Assembly: GCA_963966775.1 (NCBI GenBank)
Contig: CAXAAH010000002.1
Coordinates: forward strand, 59,934 to 123,933
From: UBA685 sp002299005
Lineage (GTDB): Bacteria; Pseudomonadota; Alphaproteobacteria; Puniceispirillales; Puniceispirillaceae
Length of the DNA stretch: 64,000 bases
Direction: 5' to 3'
Below are positions 26,805 to 35,942 of the stretch, piece by piece. The notes under the pieces are model-generated. The model saw only the letters and a list, made by a program, of their open reading frames with translations. It was not told the DNA's origin and did no database searches. The position numbers and the translations under genes were made by a program. Numbering within the stretch: the first letter of the stretch is position 1; the number at the start of each line of letters is the position of its first letter.

Positions 26805-26889
26805 ATAGCTTACGGTCTTATTTGACAGAAGCTGGCGAATTATGGCTATGTGTAACGCTCAATACGCCTATATATGTGGGACTTTTTAA

Positions 26890-27384
26890 ATGCGCGATCT
26901 TTATCTTGTAAGACATGCCAGAGCTATGGCGATTGGCGCAACTGACAAAGCGCGCGAATTAGCGCCTTCTGGTTGCGCGGATGCCCTTAAATTGGGGGCA
27001 TTATTTCGCGCAAAATTTACCCAGCCAGAACAGGTGTTATGCTCCTCAGCAAAGCGCACTTGCCAGACGCTTGAATTGATGATGCAAGAGGGGCTAGCGC
27101 CGCAAAACCAGACGATAGAAGAGGGGCTGTATAATGCCTCAGCGCTTTATCTGTTTGATATGATTAAAGCATCAAACGCGCAATCACTGCTTTTGCTTGG
27201 TCATAATCCCGCCCTTGCGATTTTGTTAAACCGCCTGTCAGATGACGATAATTTTGCGCCTGAGCTGATGCATTTTCCGACCGCGACAATCGCACATCTG
27301 ACAATTGAAGAGACGGCTTTTGCCAACCTGTCTGAGGCAAGCAATATTTCATTAAAGAGCCTTATCAGGGGTTCACAATGCTAA
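26890..27384 (+). CDS. sixA: Phosphohistidine phosphatase SixA-like
   Basis: A 164-residue histidine-phosphatase-superfamily protein. The catalytic RHG-type motif is LYLVRHARA at the N-terminus; SAKRTCQTLE (second Arg) and LLGHNPALAIL (second His) follow as in SixA. SixA enzymes remove phosphate from phosphohistidine on HPt or NPr proteins. The partner here is unknown. It is divergent from cysK. Confidence 0.85.
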   Translation: MRDLYLVRHARAMAIGATDKARELAPSGCADALKLGALFRAKFTQPEQVLCSSAKRTCQTLELMMQEGLAPQNQTIEEGLYNASALYLFDMIKASNAQSLLLLGHNPALAILLNRLSDDDNFAPELMHFPTATIAHLTIEETAFANLSEASNISLKSLIRGSQC

Positions 27385-27460
27385 ATAAAAGAAGTTAAAT
27401 TACACGAATAAGACATGTTTTGCCTTTGGTTGATGAAGAGGCATATCTAGGGAGAGTTTG

Positions 27461-29230
27461 ATGGGTATAAGTGATTTGAATTGGGATAATGCCAATTTGC
27501 CACGGTCATTTTTTGAAAGTGCAAAGGCAAATGGTACTAAGCCATTTCTGTTTGATAAAAAACAGGGGGAATGGGGCGGCCAAAATTGGGATCAAATCGC
27601 TGATAAGGTAAGCCGCACAGCCAGCCTATTGCTAGCAAAAGGCATTGGGGCAGGTGACCGTGTTGTTATCTGTTCTGAAAACCGGTCAGAATGGGCGATT
27701 TGTGACCTTGCTGTGATGTCAATTGGGGCCATTGTTGTTCCTGCTTATACGACCAATACCGAAGATGACCATCGCTATATCCTTGAACATTCAGGCGCTA
27801 GCTTCATTTTTTCTTCAGGCGGCATGATGGCGGCCCGTTTGCTTTTGGCGGCGGCCAAGAACAAATCTATCAAGGATATGGTTATCTTTGAAAATGATGA
27901 GGCGATAAAGGGTGATAAATCAACAGCCGTCAGCTATTTCGAAGAAGCGCTTGCCGCATCTGAGCCGTGTGATGACCTAGCCGCGCGTATCGAGGCGCAA
28001 CAGGCAGATGATACTTGTTGCTTTATCTACACATCAGGCACAGGTGGTCGCCCAAAGGCGGTGATGTTAACGCACCGCTCTATCCAGTCAAATGTTGATG
28101 CCGCGGCAGAATTGCTAGAAGAAGGCAATGCTGTGAATAATGCGCGCTTTTTATCGCTATTGCCACTGTCACATTCGTATGAGCATACAGCTGGCATGCA
28201 TTTGCCGTTCCAAATGGGAAGTGAAGTTTGGTATTGTGAAAGTCCTGATCAGATCGCGTTGAATTTGACCGAAGTTCAGCCAACTTTGATGACAGCCGTG
28301 CCGCGCCTTTATGAGGTTTTGCATGACCGTATCACCAGAGGCGTGCGCGCAAAGGGCGGGGTGAGCGAGAAATTATTCTTCAAAGCCGCTGACCTTGGTG
28401 CGAAACGTGCGCGTGGTGAGGCTTTGTCCTTTGCCGAAAGCATTCAAGACAAGATCCTTGACCGGCTTGTCCGCAACAAAGTGCGTGCGCGCCTTGGTGG
28501 TAGTCTGAAATTCTTTGTCTCAGGCGGTGCCGCGCTTAATCCTGATATTGGGTTTTTCTTCCTTGGTCTTGGCATTAATATTTTGCAAGGTTATGGCCAA
28601 ACAGAAGCCAGTCCGCTGATTTCAGCAAATCGCCCAGGTCATATTCGTATCGATACGGTTGGCCCGGCTGTGAGCGGTGTTGAAGTGAAAATTGCTGAAG
28701 ATGGTGAGTTATTAGCGCGTGGTGCTTGTGTTATGAAGGGCTATTGGTCTGATGAGGCGGCAACCGCCGCAACCGTCAAGGATGGCTGGCTTTATACAGG
28801 GGATATTGCCGAAATCGCCGATGACGGGTTTATTTCTATCACCGGGCGCAAAAAAGATATCATCGTCAATTCAGGGGGCGATAATATTGCGCCAAGCCGT
28901 GTCGAAGCGATGCTGACAATTGAGCCTGAGATTGAACAGGCAATGGTTGATGGGGATAAGCGCCCCTGGCTGGTATCTGTTATCGTGCCATCTGCTGAGC
29001 TTAGCAATCAATTTGCCGGTGATGAAAAAGCGCTTAAAGAGGCCGTTCAGAATGCGGTGGATAAAGCAAATTCGCGCCTGTCACAAATCGAGAAGGTGCG
29101 TCGCTTTATGCTAGCTGATGAGGCATTTGGTACTGAAAACGGACAAATGACGCCGACTTTGAAGGTGAAACGGCATATTGTGGGCGCTCTTTATCGTGAT
29201 AGGCTGGATGCGCTCTATCCTAAAAAGTAA
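27461..29230 (+). CDS. Long-chain acyl-CoA synthetase (AMP-forming, FAA1 type)
   Basis: A 589-residue acyl-adenylate enzyme. P-loop IYTSGTGGRPKAVMLTH near residue 190, the FAA1-type SHSYEHTAGMHLPF, GYGQTEASPLIS (A5), YTGDIAEI and GRKKDIIVNSGGDNI. It would activate free long-chain fatty acids. A TTG one codon earlier could also start the frame; the ATG at 27461 is chosen because GGAG lies 6 bases upstream. A clear terminator follows. It belongs to a different branch from the DmdB-like ligase at 5.3 kb. Confidence 0.9.
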   Translation: MGISDLNWDNANLPRSFFESAKANGTKPFLFDKKQGEWGGQNWDQIADKVSRTASLLLAKGIGAGDRVVICSENRSEWAICDLAVMSIGAIVVPAYTTNTEDDHRYILEHSGASFIFSSGGMMAARLLLAAAKNKSIKDMVIFENDEAIKGDKSTAVSYFEEALAASEPCDDLAARIEAQQADDTCCFIYTSGTGGRPKAVMLTHRSIQSNVDAAAELLEEGNAVNNARFLSLLPLSHSYEHTAGMHLPFQMGSEVWYCESPDQIALNLTEVQPTLMTAVPRLYEVLHDRITRGVRAKGGVSEKLFFKAADLGAKRARGEALSFAESIQDKILDRLVRNKVRARLGGSLKFFVSGGAALNPDIGFFFLGLGINILQGYGQTEASPLISANRPGHIRIDTVGPAVSGVEVKIAEDGELLARGACVMKGYWSDEAATAATVKDGWLYTGDIAEIADDGFISITGRKKDIIVNSGGDNIAPSRVEAMLTIEPEIEQAMVDGDKRPWLVSVIVPSAELSNQFAGDEKALKEAVQNAVDKANSRLSQIEKVRRFMLADEAFGTENGQMTPTLKVKRHIVGALYRDRLDALYPKK

Positions 29231-29244
29231 CGATATATAGGCAT

Positions 29245-29276
29245 AAAAAAGGAAGTTTTAGACTTCCTTTTTTTTA
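29245..29276 (+). terminator. Intrinsic terminator after the acyl-CoA synthetase
   Basis: AAAAAAGGAAGT (29245-29256) pairs with ACTTCCTTTTTT (29262 onward) around a 5-base loop and ends in eight T residues. It lies 15 bases after the stop codon. Confidence 0.88.
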
Positions 29277-29371
29277 CCATATTTAATCTTTCTGACGGGT
29301 AGCGCGTATATAGTCGGAGTTCTATAAACCTTTATTCGACTGGTAACCTATCAATCAGAAGTGTGACTAAG

Positions 29372-30931
29372 ATGAACAAAATTATTTCCTCATCACTCGT
29401 GGCCTTTTCCTTAATGGGCGCCTTATCTGCCCCGCAAGTGGCATGGGCTCAAGCGGCAAAAGGGGTGGCTGTATCGACCGCCTATGTAGAAGAAGAGATC
29501 GTGTCTAATACGACAAAAACGCCGGCGGCAATTGTTGCGCCTTCTGCGATGGTCATCTCATCTTTGCGCGGTGACATGGTCACAATTGAAGATTTGCAAA
29601 TTGGCGCCTTTATTCGCAAAGGTACAAAGATTGCGGCGCAAAATGATGATGACCTTCTGATTCAAAAACAGCTTTTGTCATTGCAAATAAAGGATGCGCA
29701 AGCTCAGTTGTCACAAATTGCGAAGAACCTGGATTATGAAACACAGCTTTTGGCGGTGGCGGAAAGCCAGCTTGTCCTTGTGACGCAAAAAGCGGAGCGT
29801 GCGGCGCAATTGGTGGCCAAAAAGGCCTTATCAGTTGAAGCGGCAGAGACGACACAATCAGCACAGCTTAATGCAAGCCAGCAGGTGATCTTGCGCAAAC
29901 AGGGCATTGACCGCCTTGCCGCATCAAAAACGCAGACAGAGCGTTCTGTTGCCCGGTTGAGCCTACAGCTTGAACAGGTGGCACGCGATATTGAGCAGGC
30001 AACCTATAGAGCGCCTGAAAATGGTCTTATCCTTGCTTTGCCAAATTATAAGACGGGCTTTGCAAGGCAGGGCGACGTTCTAGCACGCATCCAAGGCTTT
30101 AGAGGCTTTGAGGTTGAGGCAGAAGTGCCGTCAGCCTATCTTGCGTTCTTGCAAGCCGCCCCACAAGTAGAGGCGCTAGACGGGCAGGGCAATGCGCTAT
30201 CATTGACCTTTAGAACCGCGCTTCCGCAAGAGGATAGACGCACCGCAACACGTCCTGTGCGCTTTCGCATTAATGGTGAATTACCGCGCACATCAGCCGC
30301 AGATGGTGCGCGCGTTGATATTCAAATCCCGATAAGACAGCCTGAAGCAGCCTTGCTTGTGCCACAAGATGCGATTGTGCCCGTGGCGGGTGGTCATATC
30401 GTCTTTGTCTTTGATGAAGGCAAAGCCGTGCGACAGATTGTGCGCCTTGGCGGTACAGTCGGCGGTAATGTCATCATTCTGTCCGGCGTCGAAGCCGGTG
30501 AGCGGGTTGTTATCAAAGGCAATGAGGGGCTATCAGATGGTGTGGCCATTAAAGAGGGAACACCGCCAAAGCGTAACGTGCCAAATGGCCAAGATGTGGC
30601 GCAAGAAGCCCCGCAAGAAGAAGCGCCACTTGAAACAGAGCTAGCAGATGATGCGGTTACATGGTTGCTTGAATGGAAAACAAATCGCGGTGATTCATCA
30701 GCTGAATTACAGCTATCAAGCAAAGCCAACCTTTATGATGGTGAGCCTGTTCGTGTGAAAAAAGACGGTGATAAAATCATCTTTGACGCTGAGGTTGTTT
30801 TGCCATTTGGTATTTTGACCTTTAGCTTTGATGGCACCATCACAGGCGAGACAATGGCTGGTACCGTAACCTTATCAGGCCTACCAAATGGCAGAACGCC
30901 AGAATTTGACTTCACAGGAAAGGTTCAATAA
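29372..30931 (+). CDS. RND efflux periplasmic adaptor with extra C-terminal beta-rich domain
   Basis: A 519-residue membrane-fusion protein that would link the adjacent RND pump to an outer-membrane channel. A signal peptide ends near VAWA-QA. Lipoyl/hairpin halves (VISSLRGDMVTIEDLQIGAFIRKG and YRAPENGLILALPNYKTGFARQGD) flank a coiled coil (about 90-210), then beta-barrel (VDIQIPIRQPEAALLVP) and membrane-proximal parts. Most adaptors end near 380-400; here an acidic linker (about 400-425) leads to a separate domain of about 90 residues (428-519) containing VTWLLEW, KKDGDKIIF and GTITGETMAGTVTLSG. I prefer ATG 29372 to GTG 29363 for ribosome-binding-site spacing. The stop abuts the pump's ATG. 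Confidence 0.88.
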   Translation: MNKIISSSLVAFSLMGALSAPQVAWAQAAKGVAVSTAYVEEEIVSNTTKTPAAIVAPSAMVISSLRGDMVTIEDLQIGAFIRKGTKIAAQNDDDLLIQKQLLSLQIKDAQAQLSQIAKNLDYETQLLAVAESQLVLVTQKAERAAQLVAKKALSVEAAETTQSAQLNASQQVILRKQGIDRLAASKTQTERSVARLSLQLEQVARDIEQATYRAPENGLILALPNYKTGFARQGDVLARIQGFRGFEVEAEVPSAYLAFLQAAPQVEALDGQGNALSLTFRTALPQEDRRTATRPVRFRINGELPRTSAADGARVDIQIPIRQPEAALLVPQDAIVPVAGGHIVFVFDEGKAVRQIVRLGGTVGGNVIILSGVEAGERVVIKGNEGLSDGVAIKEGTPPKRNVPNGQDVAQEAPQEEAPLETELADDAVTWLLEWKTNRGDSSAELQLSSKANLYDGEPVRVKKDGDKIIFDAEVVLPFGILTFSFDGTITGETMAGTVTLSGLPNGRTPEFDFTGKVQ

Positions 30932-33900
30932 ATGCTTGCGCTTATTCGTTCAGCCATTGAAAGACCTGTTGCTGTCCTAGCTTTTATCGCGGCCATTGTG
31001 ATGTTTGGCTATCTTGCCTTGACGACAATCCCTATTCAGATGTCGCCTGATATTGAAAAGCCAATTTATCAGGTGCGTGTGTCATGGCCAGGCGCCGCGC
31101 CTGTGGATGTTGACCGCGAGATTGTCAGCCGCCTTGAACAAGAGCTTGGCAATTTGTCTGACATCGAGGAAATTTCTTCAAGCTCATCAACCGGCAGTGC
31201 GCGTGTGACGCTTACCTATGCGCTTGGCACAGATATGGATAAAGCGCTCACAGTGCTTCTTTCCAAGCTTGCGGGGATAACTGGCCTGCCATCTGAATCA
31301 CGTGCGCCGCAAGTTCGGACATCAAACTCGGATGATTCGCCGATTGCGCGTCTTGCGCTTGTGTCGGCCTCTGGTGATGATGGCACGGTCAATGTGGAAA
31401 ACCTAGGCGGGTTTGTCCGCACACAGGTTATTGACCCGCTCAGCCGGATTAATGGTGTCGCCGAGGTGACCTTTAATGGCGGCGGCTCAAAGCAAATGCG
31501 TGTGGTGGTCGATGAGGCGCGTCTTGCCGCTTATCAGCTCACCGCTCAGGATGTGTTCAACGCTTTGCGTAATGCGACGACCTTGCGCACGGTTGGCCGT
31601 ATCAACGAAGGCAAGCGTACCTATGTTGTGCGTGCAGAGGCGATTTCTTATACGCCTGAGACAGCGATGAACATCGTTGTGCGCTCTGCGACAGCGCAAA
31701 ATGGCCTGTTTGTGCCAGTCCTATTGGCAGATGTTGCCGACATTGAATTTGAAGTCGAACGCCGTGCCAGCTTCAGGCGCCTAAATGGTCAAGATGCGAT
31801 TATCATCAACGCGCTAAGAGAGCAGGGATCCAATGTAGTCGCTACGATGGACATGATGCGTGATAGGGTGGATGAGCTGAATAACACCGTGCTCGCGTCA
31901 AATAATCTGCGCTTGAATGTCGTCTATGATGAGACGGGGTATATTTCATCTGCGATTGATTTGGTTCAGCAGAATATATGGATTGGCGGCTTGCTTGCGC
32001 TTATAATCTTGATGCTATTCTTGCGATCTTTCTTGCCAACCATTGCGATTTTTATTGCGATACCTGTATCTGTGGTGGGCACCTTTGTTGCGATTGCCGG
32101 CCTTGGCCTATCTATTAATGTGATCTCACTAGCAGGTCTTGCTTTTGCTGTTGGCATGGTTGTGGATGCATCGATTGTGTCTATGGAGAATATCTTCCGC
32201 TTGCGCCAATCAGGTTTGCCAGCCGCTGAGGCCTCTTATCACGGCGCACGCCAAGTCTGGGCGCCTATCTTAGGGTCAGCTTTGACAACTGTGATTGTGT
32301 TCATCCCTGTCATCATGCTCGATTTGCCCGTTGGCCAGCTATTCCGTGATATTGGGATTGCGATTTCGGTCGCTGTTTTGATTTCTGTCTTTGTTTCAGT
32401 GACCGTTATTCCAACATTATCGTCATTTTTGCTGCGTGGTGATGCGGCACGCTTTACCAAACAATTGCGCTTGCCTGTGATTGACCCGCTCGCCTCTGGC
32501 TTTGCAAAAGCGATTGTCGGCTATGCAAAGATCGCGGTGCGCGCCAAGACAACCGGCCTTATCATGGTCTCTCTGTTGCTTGCCCTATCGGTCGGAACAG
32601 CGGTGCGATTGATGCCTAAATTGGACTATTTGCCAGATGGTAATGCCAATTTCTTGCTTGCACGTATTTTGGTGCCACCGGGGTATTCTGTCGAAGAAGC
32701 TGCGCGTATTTCGCAAAAAATGGAAGATGCCGCGCGTCCTCTTTGGGAAAAAGAAGAGCTTGGCGGTAAACAGCCAAAGATTGATAAGTTTTTCTTCGTG
32801 GCCTTTAATGGTGGCGGTTTTGCCGGGGCCACAGCCGCTGATCCGAACCGTGTGACAGATTTGCGCCCTGTATTGATGCGCCCTGTTCTAAAAGAGCCTG
32901 GCGCACGCGCGTTTGTCTTCCAAGCCTCTCTATTTGGTCGTTCTGTTGGTGGCTCGCGCTCAATCGCGCTTGATTTGACAGGCCCATCTATCGAAGCTCT
33001 CTTGCCTGTTGCGCAAAGATTATCTGATTTGCTTGATGAGCAATTCCCGCAGGATAATGGCAATCAATTGCGGATTATCCCATCGCTTGATTCAGGGACA
33101 CCGCAAATTCAAATATCACCACAGTCAGATATGCTCGCGCGTATTGGTATGACGGCGGCTGAATTCGCAACGGCTATCGATATTTTCAATGATGGTGTCG
33201 CGGTCACAGAAGTGCCGATTAATGGGGAGCTTGTTGACCTTGTTCTGCAAGGCAAGATGGCTGGTGAATTGAGCATCTCTGATTTGAACGCCTTGCCAAT
33301 TGTGACCAGAAGCGGCGATGTTATGCGCGCTGATCAGATAGCTGATATCCAAATCGTGAATGCCGAACAATCTATCCGTCGTCTTGGTGGTAAGCAGGCA
33401 TTGACTGTCCGTCTGCGCCCGGAAGAATCAATCGCGCTTGAAGATGCGATTGCCAAAATTCAAAGCACAATCATCCCGCAACTATCTGAGCTAGCCAAGA
33501 GCAAAGATGTCTCTGTCAATGTCAGCGGTGCCGCTAGTGCGCTTGAAGAGACATGGCAGGCAATGCAGGCCAATGTGTTAACGGCGATTGGTGTTATCTT
33601 CCTGCTGTTGGTCGTGTTACTACGCTCATTCATCTTGCCAGCGGTCATTATCGCAGCCGTGCCAGTGGCCGCCGCAGGGGGCATTATTGGCCTGACCATC
33701 ATCAACCTGTTCTTGCGTCAATCGCTTGATATGTTGACGATGCTTGGGTTTGTGATTTTGACAGGGATCGTCGTCAATAACGCCATTTTGATGGTGGAAC
33801 AGACGGTTTTGCAAATCAAAGAAGATGGTATGCAGGTTGATGAAGCCATTATTGAGGCAACGAGAAACCGTATCAGGCCTATCTTTATGTCTACTTTAAC

Positions 33901-34108
33901 ATCACTCTTTGGCCTTGTGCCGCTTGTGGTGTTCCCGGGCGCCGGGTCTGAGCTTTATCGCGGGATTGGCACGGTGGTTTTTGGTGGCTTGGCGCTGTCA
34001 ACGATTGCGACCTTGTTTATTGTGCCGCCAATGCTGTCTATCTGCCGCGGGGCTGTTATGCGTGCGGCGACACAAAGAAAAGTGAATATCGCTATCAAAG
34101 CAGACTAA
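30932..34108 (+). CDS. RND family (HAE1-type) efflux transporter
   Basis: A 1058-residue inner-membrane proton-driven pump, the usual AcrB-family size, with twelve predicted membrane segments in two halves and two large periplasmic loops. N-terminus RSAIERPVAVLAFIAAIVM, PGAAPVDVDREIVSRLEQEL, the TM4 motif AVGMVVDASIVSMEN (one Asp, where AcrB has two) and the TM10 motif GIVVNNAILMVEQ (Asn where AcrB has Lys940). These variations are common outside the AcrB subgroup. Substrate is unknown; drugs, lipids or other toxic hydrophobic compounds are possible. No outer-membrane partner is adjacent, but a TolC gene lies at 45 kb. Confidence 0.93.
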   Translation: MLALIRSAIERPVAVLAFIAAIVMFGYLALTTIPIQMSPDIEKPIYQVRVSWPGAAPVDVDREIVSRLEQELGNLSDIEEISSSSSTGSARVTLTYALGTDMDKALTVLLSKLAGITGLPSESRAPQVRTSNSDDSPIARLALVSASGDDGTVNVENLGGFVRTQVIDPLSRINGVAEVTFNGGGSKQMRVVVDEARLAAYQLTAQDVFNALRNATTLRTVGRINEGKRTYVVRAEAISYTPETAMNIVVRSATAQNGLFVPVLLADVADIEFEVERRASFRRLNGQDAIIINALREQGSNVVATMDMMRDRVDELNNTVLASNNLRLNVVYDETGYISSAIDLVQQNIWIGGLLALIILMLFLRSFLPTIAIFIAIPVSVVGTFVAIAGLGLSINVISLAGLAFAVGMVVDASIVSMENIFRLRQSGLPAAEASYHGARQVWAPILGSALTTVIVFIPVIMLDLPVGQLFRDIGIAISVAVLISVFVSVTVIPTLSSFLLRGDAARFTKQLRLPVIDPLASGFAKAIVGYAKIAVRAKTTGLIMVSLLLALSVGTAVRLMPKLDYLPDGNANFLLARILVPPGYSVEEAARISQKMEDAARPLWEKEELGGKQPKIDKFFFVAFNGGGFAGATAADPNRVTDLRPVLMRPVLKEPGARAFVFQASLFGRSVGGSRSIALDLTGPSIEALLPVAQRLSDLLDEQFPQDNGNQLRIIPSLDSGTPQIQISPQSDMLARIGMTAAEFATAIDIFNDGVAVTEVPINGELVDLVLQGKMAGELSISDLNALPIVTRSGDVMRADQIADIQIVNAEQSIRRLGGKQALTVRLRPEESIALEDAIAKIQSTIIPQLSELAKSKDVSVNVSGAASALEETWQAMQANVLTAIGVIFLLLVVLLRSFILPAVIIAAVPVAAAGGIIGLTIINLFLRQSLDMLTMLGFVILTGIVVNNAILMVEQTVLQIKEDGMQVDEAIIEATRNRIRPIFMSTLTSLFGLVPLVVFPGAGSELYRGIGTVVFGGLALSTIATLFIVPPMLSICRGAVMRAATQRKVNIAIKAD

Positions 34109-34114
34109 TATAAA

Positions 34115-34155
34115 GGGGCTAGCACAGATAACGCTTTCCGGCGTTGTGCTAGCTC
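34115..34155. terminator. Long hairpin between convergent genes (probable bidirectional terminator)
   Basis: GGGGCTAGCAC (34115-34125) pairs with GTGCTAGCTCC (34145-34155), with an inner AACGC/GCGTT stem. Neither flank has a long T-run (TTTATATT on the minus strand), so it is a weak intrinsic terminator or a transcript-stabilising stem. It lies after the RND gene and overlaps the end of the minus-strand membrane-protein gene. Confidence 0.5.
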
Positions 34156-34382
34156 CATCTAATCAGGCCGATGATGGCTGATGCTATATAGAATAGCTGG
34201 AGCGAGAAAAACGCCCATCTTTTATCAATAATCCCCCAAATCGCAAACAGCATGGCTGAGACCAACAGCAAGGCGAAGCCTAGCACCTCATTGCCTGTGT
34301 TTGATGCGATAAGTAGGGCATAGATAATCGCAAGCCCAGAGCCTGTGACCTCAAAGATGGTGATTAGGCGTCTTTTTTCCAT
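34149..34382 (-). CDS. Small membrane protein, unknown function
   Basis: A 77-residue product with three hydrophobic stretches (VTGSGLAIIYALLIAS, VLGFALLLVSAMLFAIWGI, FFSLQLFYIASAIIGLI). I chose ATG 34382 (MEKRRLITIFEVTG), because the frame's first 38 residues from 34496 are polar and not membrane-like, and AAAGGG precedes the chosen start. The pattern resembles short PnuC-like/CBU_0592-type membrane proteins, but I cannot place it firmly. It is convergent with the RND gene. Confidence 0.55.
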   Translation of the reverse strand: MEKRRLITIFEVTGSGLAIIYALLIASNTGNEVLGFALLLVSAMLFAIWGIIDKRWAFFSLQLFYIASAIIGLIRWS

Positions 34383-34570
34383 TTCAGTACCCTTTTTATT
34401 GATAGATGCGACAGCACTGGCATTATAGCCATCAAAAGCTTCGGGGGCATCATAGCCATGATTGCCCTGCACGCAAACGATATCCCACCTAACCAATCTT
34501 TGATTGCGAGGCTGATGGGAAGTAATTATCTTATAGGCGTTAAGATATAGGCTCTAGCAGGATAAGATAG

Positions 34571-35083
34571 ATGACCGCGTTAATTCGTTTCTATGATTCA
34601 ACAAATGACCGCGATATTACCGCGGTGACAGATATTTATGCCTATCATGTCCTAAATGGGCGCGGCTCTTTTGAACATGAGGCACCGTCACTTCGCGATA
34701 TGAAGGCACGCTTTGAGGCGCTAGAGCAGGGCGGATACCCTATATTGATCGCAGAATATGAGGGGCAAATTGCCGGCTATGCCTATGCGGGCCCGCATAA
34801 AGCGCGCAAGGGCTATGATGGGACGGTCGAAGACAGCGTCTATATCGCGCCAAATGCTCTGCGCAAAGGTGCCGGCGCGGCGCTTCTTTCTGCTCTGATT
34901 GAACAGGCGCGCGCAGGCGGGTATCAGCAAATGATGGCGGTGATAGGGGATTCAGCCAATGAGGCGTCTATTGGCCTTCATACAGCGCTAGGTTTTGAGA
35001 TGATAGGCACGGCCAAGGGCATTGGCTATAAGTTTGGCACCTATCTTGATGTGACCTATATGCAGAAATCGCTTCAAACCTAG
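34571..35083 (+). CDS. GNAT-family N-acetyltransferase (phosphinothricin/methionine-sulfoximine acetyltransferase-like)
   Basis: A 170-residue GNAT enzyme. IAEYEGQIAGYAYAGP, the acetyl-CoA loop PNALRKGAGAALLSALIEQA and NEASIGLHTALGFEMIGT match the Pat/MddA/MnaT subgroup, which acetylates phosphinothricin, methionine sulfoximine or methionine sulfone. Such enzymes detoxify amino acid analogues; the natural substrate here is not known. Standalone gene with a 4-base overlap of its 3' end with the convergent small ORF. Confidence 0.88.
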   Translation: MTALIRFYDSTNDRDITAVTDIYAYHVLNGRGSFEHEAPSLRDMKARFEALEQGGYPILIAEYEGQIAGYAYAGPHKARKGYDGTVEDSVYIAPNALRKGAGAALLSALIEQARAGGYQQMMAVIGDSANEASIGLHTALGFEMIGTAKGIGYKFGTYLDVTYMQKSLQT

Positions 35084-35406
35084 CGGCATGAGAAGAAATG
35101 GTGAAGAGCGCTATGGCGACGGGTATTTTCACGATTATAGGGGTTTTTGGCTTCATAATCGGTGATAGTCAGGCCCAGCGATTCACAATGTTCTTCGCCC
35201 ATTAGGTAATAATCATGGCGAGACATTAATTTATTAATGTGAGAAATCGAAAAATTATTATTGCCAAGTGGTTGCACTTGCGGAATGTAAAATAGGTAGG
35301 CTGAGATCAAAATCATCAGGCCAAGTGTTTTGAAAATAAAAACACCCTTCTTCCACCACACCAAATCATCGAACCACCACAAGAAATTACTAATCATATT
35401 CGCCAA
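35080..35406 (-). CDS. Hypothetical protein with one N-terminal membrane segment
   Basis: 108 residues: Trp-rich start (MANMISNFLWWFDDLVWWKK), one hydrophobic segment (GVFIFKTLGLMILISAYLFYI), then a polar tail with two cysteines (EEHCESLG and the terminal SCR) and a His-rich end. I do not recognise it. It could be a membrane-anchored small protein. The only support is an uninterrupted frame with plausible composition in otherwise non-coding DNA, so it may not be real. Confidence 0.4.
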   Translation of the reverse strand: MANMISNFLWWFDDLVWWKKGVFIFKTLGLMILISAYLFYIPQVQPLGNNNFSISHINKLMSRHDYYLMGEEHCESLGLTITDYEAKNPYNRENTRRHSALHHFFSCR

Positions 35407-35605
35407 CCGCTATTGCATATAAGACTAATTGTCATTCATTTAACAAAAGCCATAATGAACGATAAAACCGTCAGAATATCAACAGTTTTCATTTGTCACT
35501 TATGGAAAATAAAAGTGGCTGTCCGAGCTAATTGAGCATCGTTGATTATGCGTCTTTTTGTGGCCTTAAGTGCCTATATAAATTTGAATTAAATTATAGG
35601 ATGCT

Positions 35606-35719
35606 ATGCATGCCAACGTCACAATGATTAATGGTGAGCGAATAGATGGTTGCTTATTTTTTGTTTTATGTGAGGAAAACGCATTAGTTCCGTGTAAGAA
35701 CAATGCGCGTTGTTCATGA
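35606..35719 (+). CDS. Possible small ORF, 37 residues
   Basis: ATG at 35606, stop at 35717-35719, with AGG 5 bases upstream. The product starts MHANVTMINGERIDG and holds four cysteines (GCLF, LCEE, PCKN, RCS). No family is recognised. The case rests only on position in an otherwise empty gap and on the cysteine spacing; it could be chance. Confidence 0.2.
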   Translation: MHANVTMINGERIDGCLFFVLCEENALVPCKNNARCS

Positions 35720-35760
35720 TTATGTTTCATAATGTCCTGCCTTTTGTTGTCGGAGGCTAA

Positions 35761-35910
35761 GTGGCGAACTCCGTTTCATCTACTTTAGGTTTATCTGAAG
35801 TTTTTGGCAATCTTTTTGCATATTTTCTGCATGCTTCTACAGCGGGGCTAAATCATATAGCTATTGCTTTTATCAGGGCGAGGCCTCACCATATAAATTA
35901 TTACTTATAA
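35761..35910 (+). CDS. Possible small ORF, 49 residues
   Basis: GTG at 35761 preceded by GGAGG (35752-35756), a strong ribosome-binding site though close at 4 bases. The product begins MANSVSSTLGLSEVFGNLFA, has a mildly hydrophobic middle and ends RPHHINYYL at a TAA 32 bases before the next gene's ATG. No family is recognised. Being directly upstream of the 35943 gene, it could be a leader ORF for it. Confidence 0.35.
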   Translation: MANSVSSTLGLSEVFGNLFAYFLHASTAGLNHIAIAFIRARPHHINYYL

Positions 35911-35942
35911 AGAGTGGTGTCGTCTTGCGATAGGAGTATATT

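Larger units (their letters stand above)
35407..35942. other. 536-base AT-rich stretch without a clear gene
   Basis: No known gene, RNA family or repeat is recognised here. Base composition is more AT-rich than the flanks. It contains two short plus-strand ORFs listed separately and, near 35570-35600, a very AT-rich block (TATATAAATTTGAATTAAAT) that could serve as a promoter. Confidence 0.5.

Noticed and set aside
30932..34108. Loss of the AcrB proton-relay residues (second Asp and Lys940 equivalents) as a sign of an inactive pump
   Set aside because: Single-Asp and Asn variants are common in other RND subgroups, and the gene is otherwise intact.
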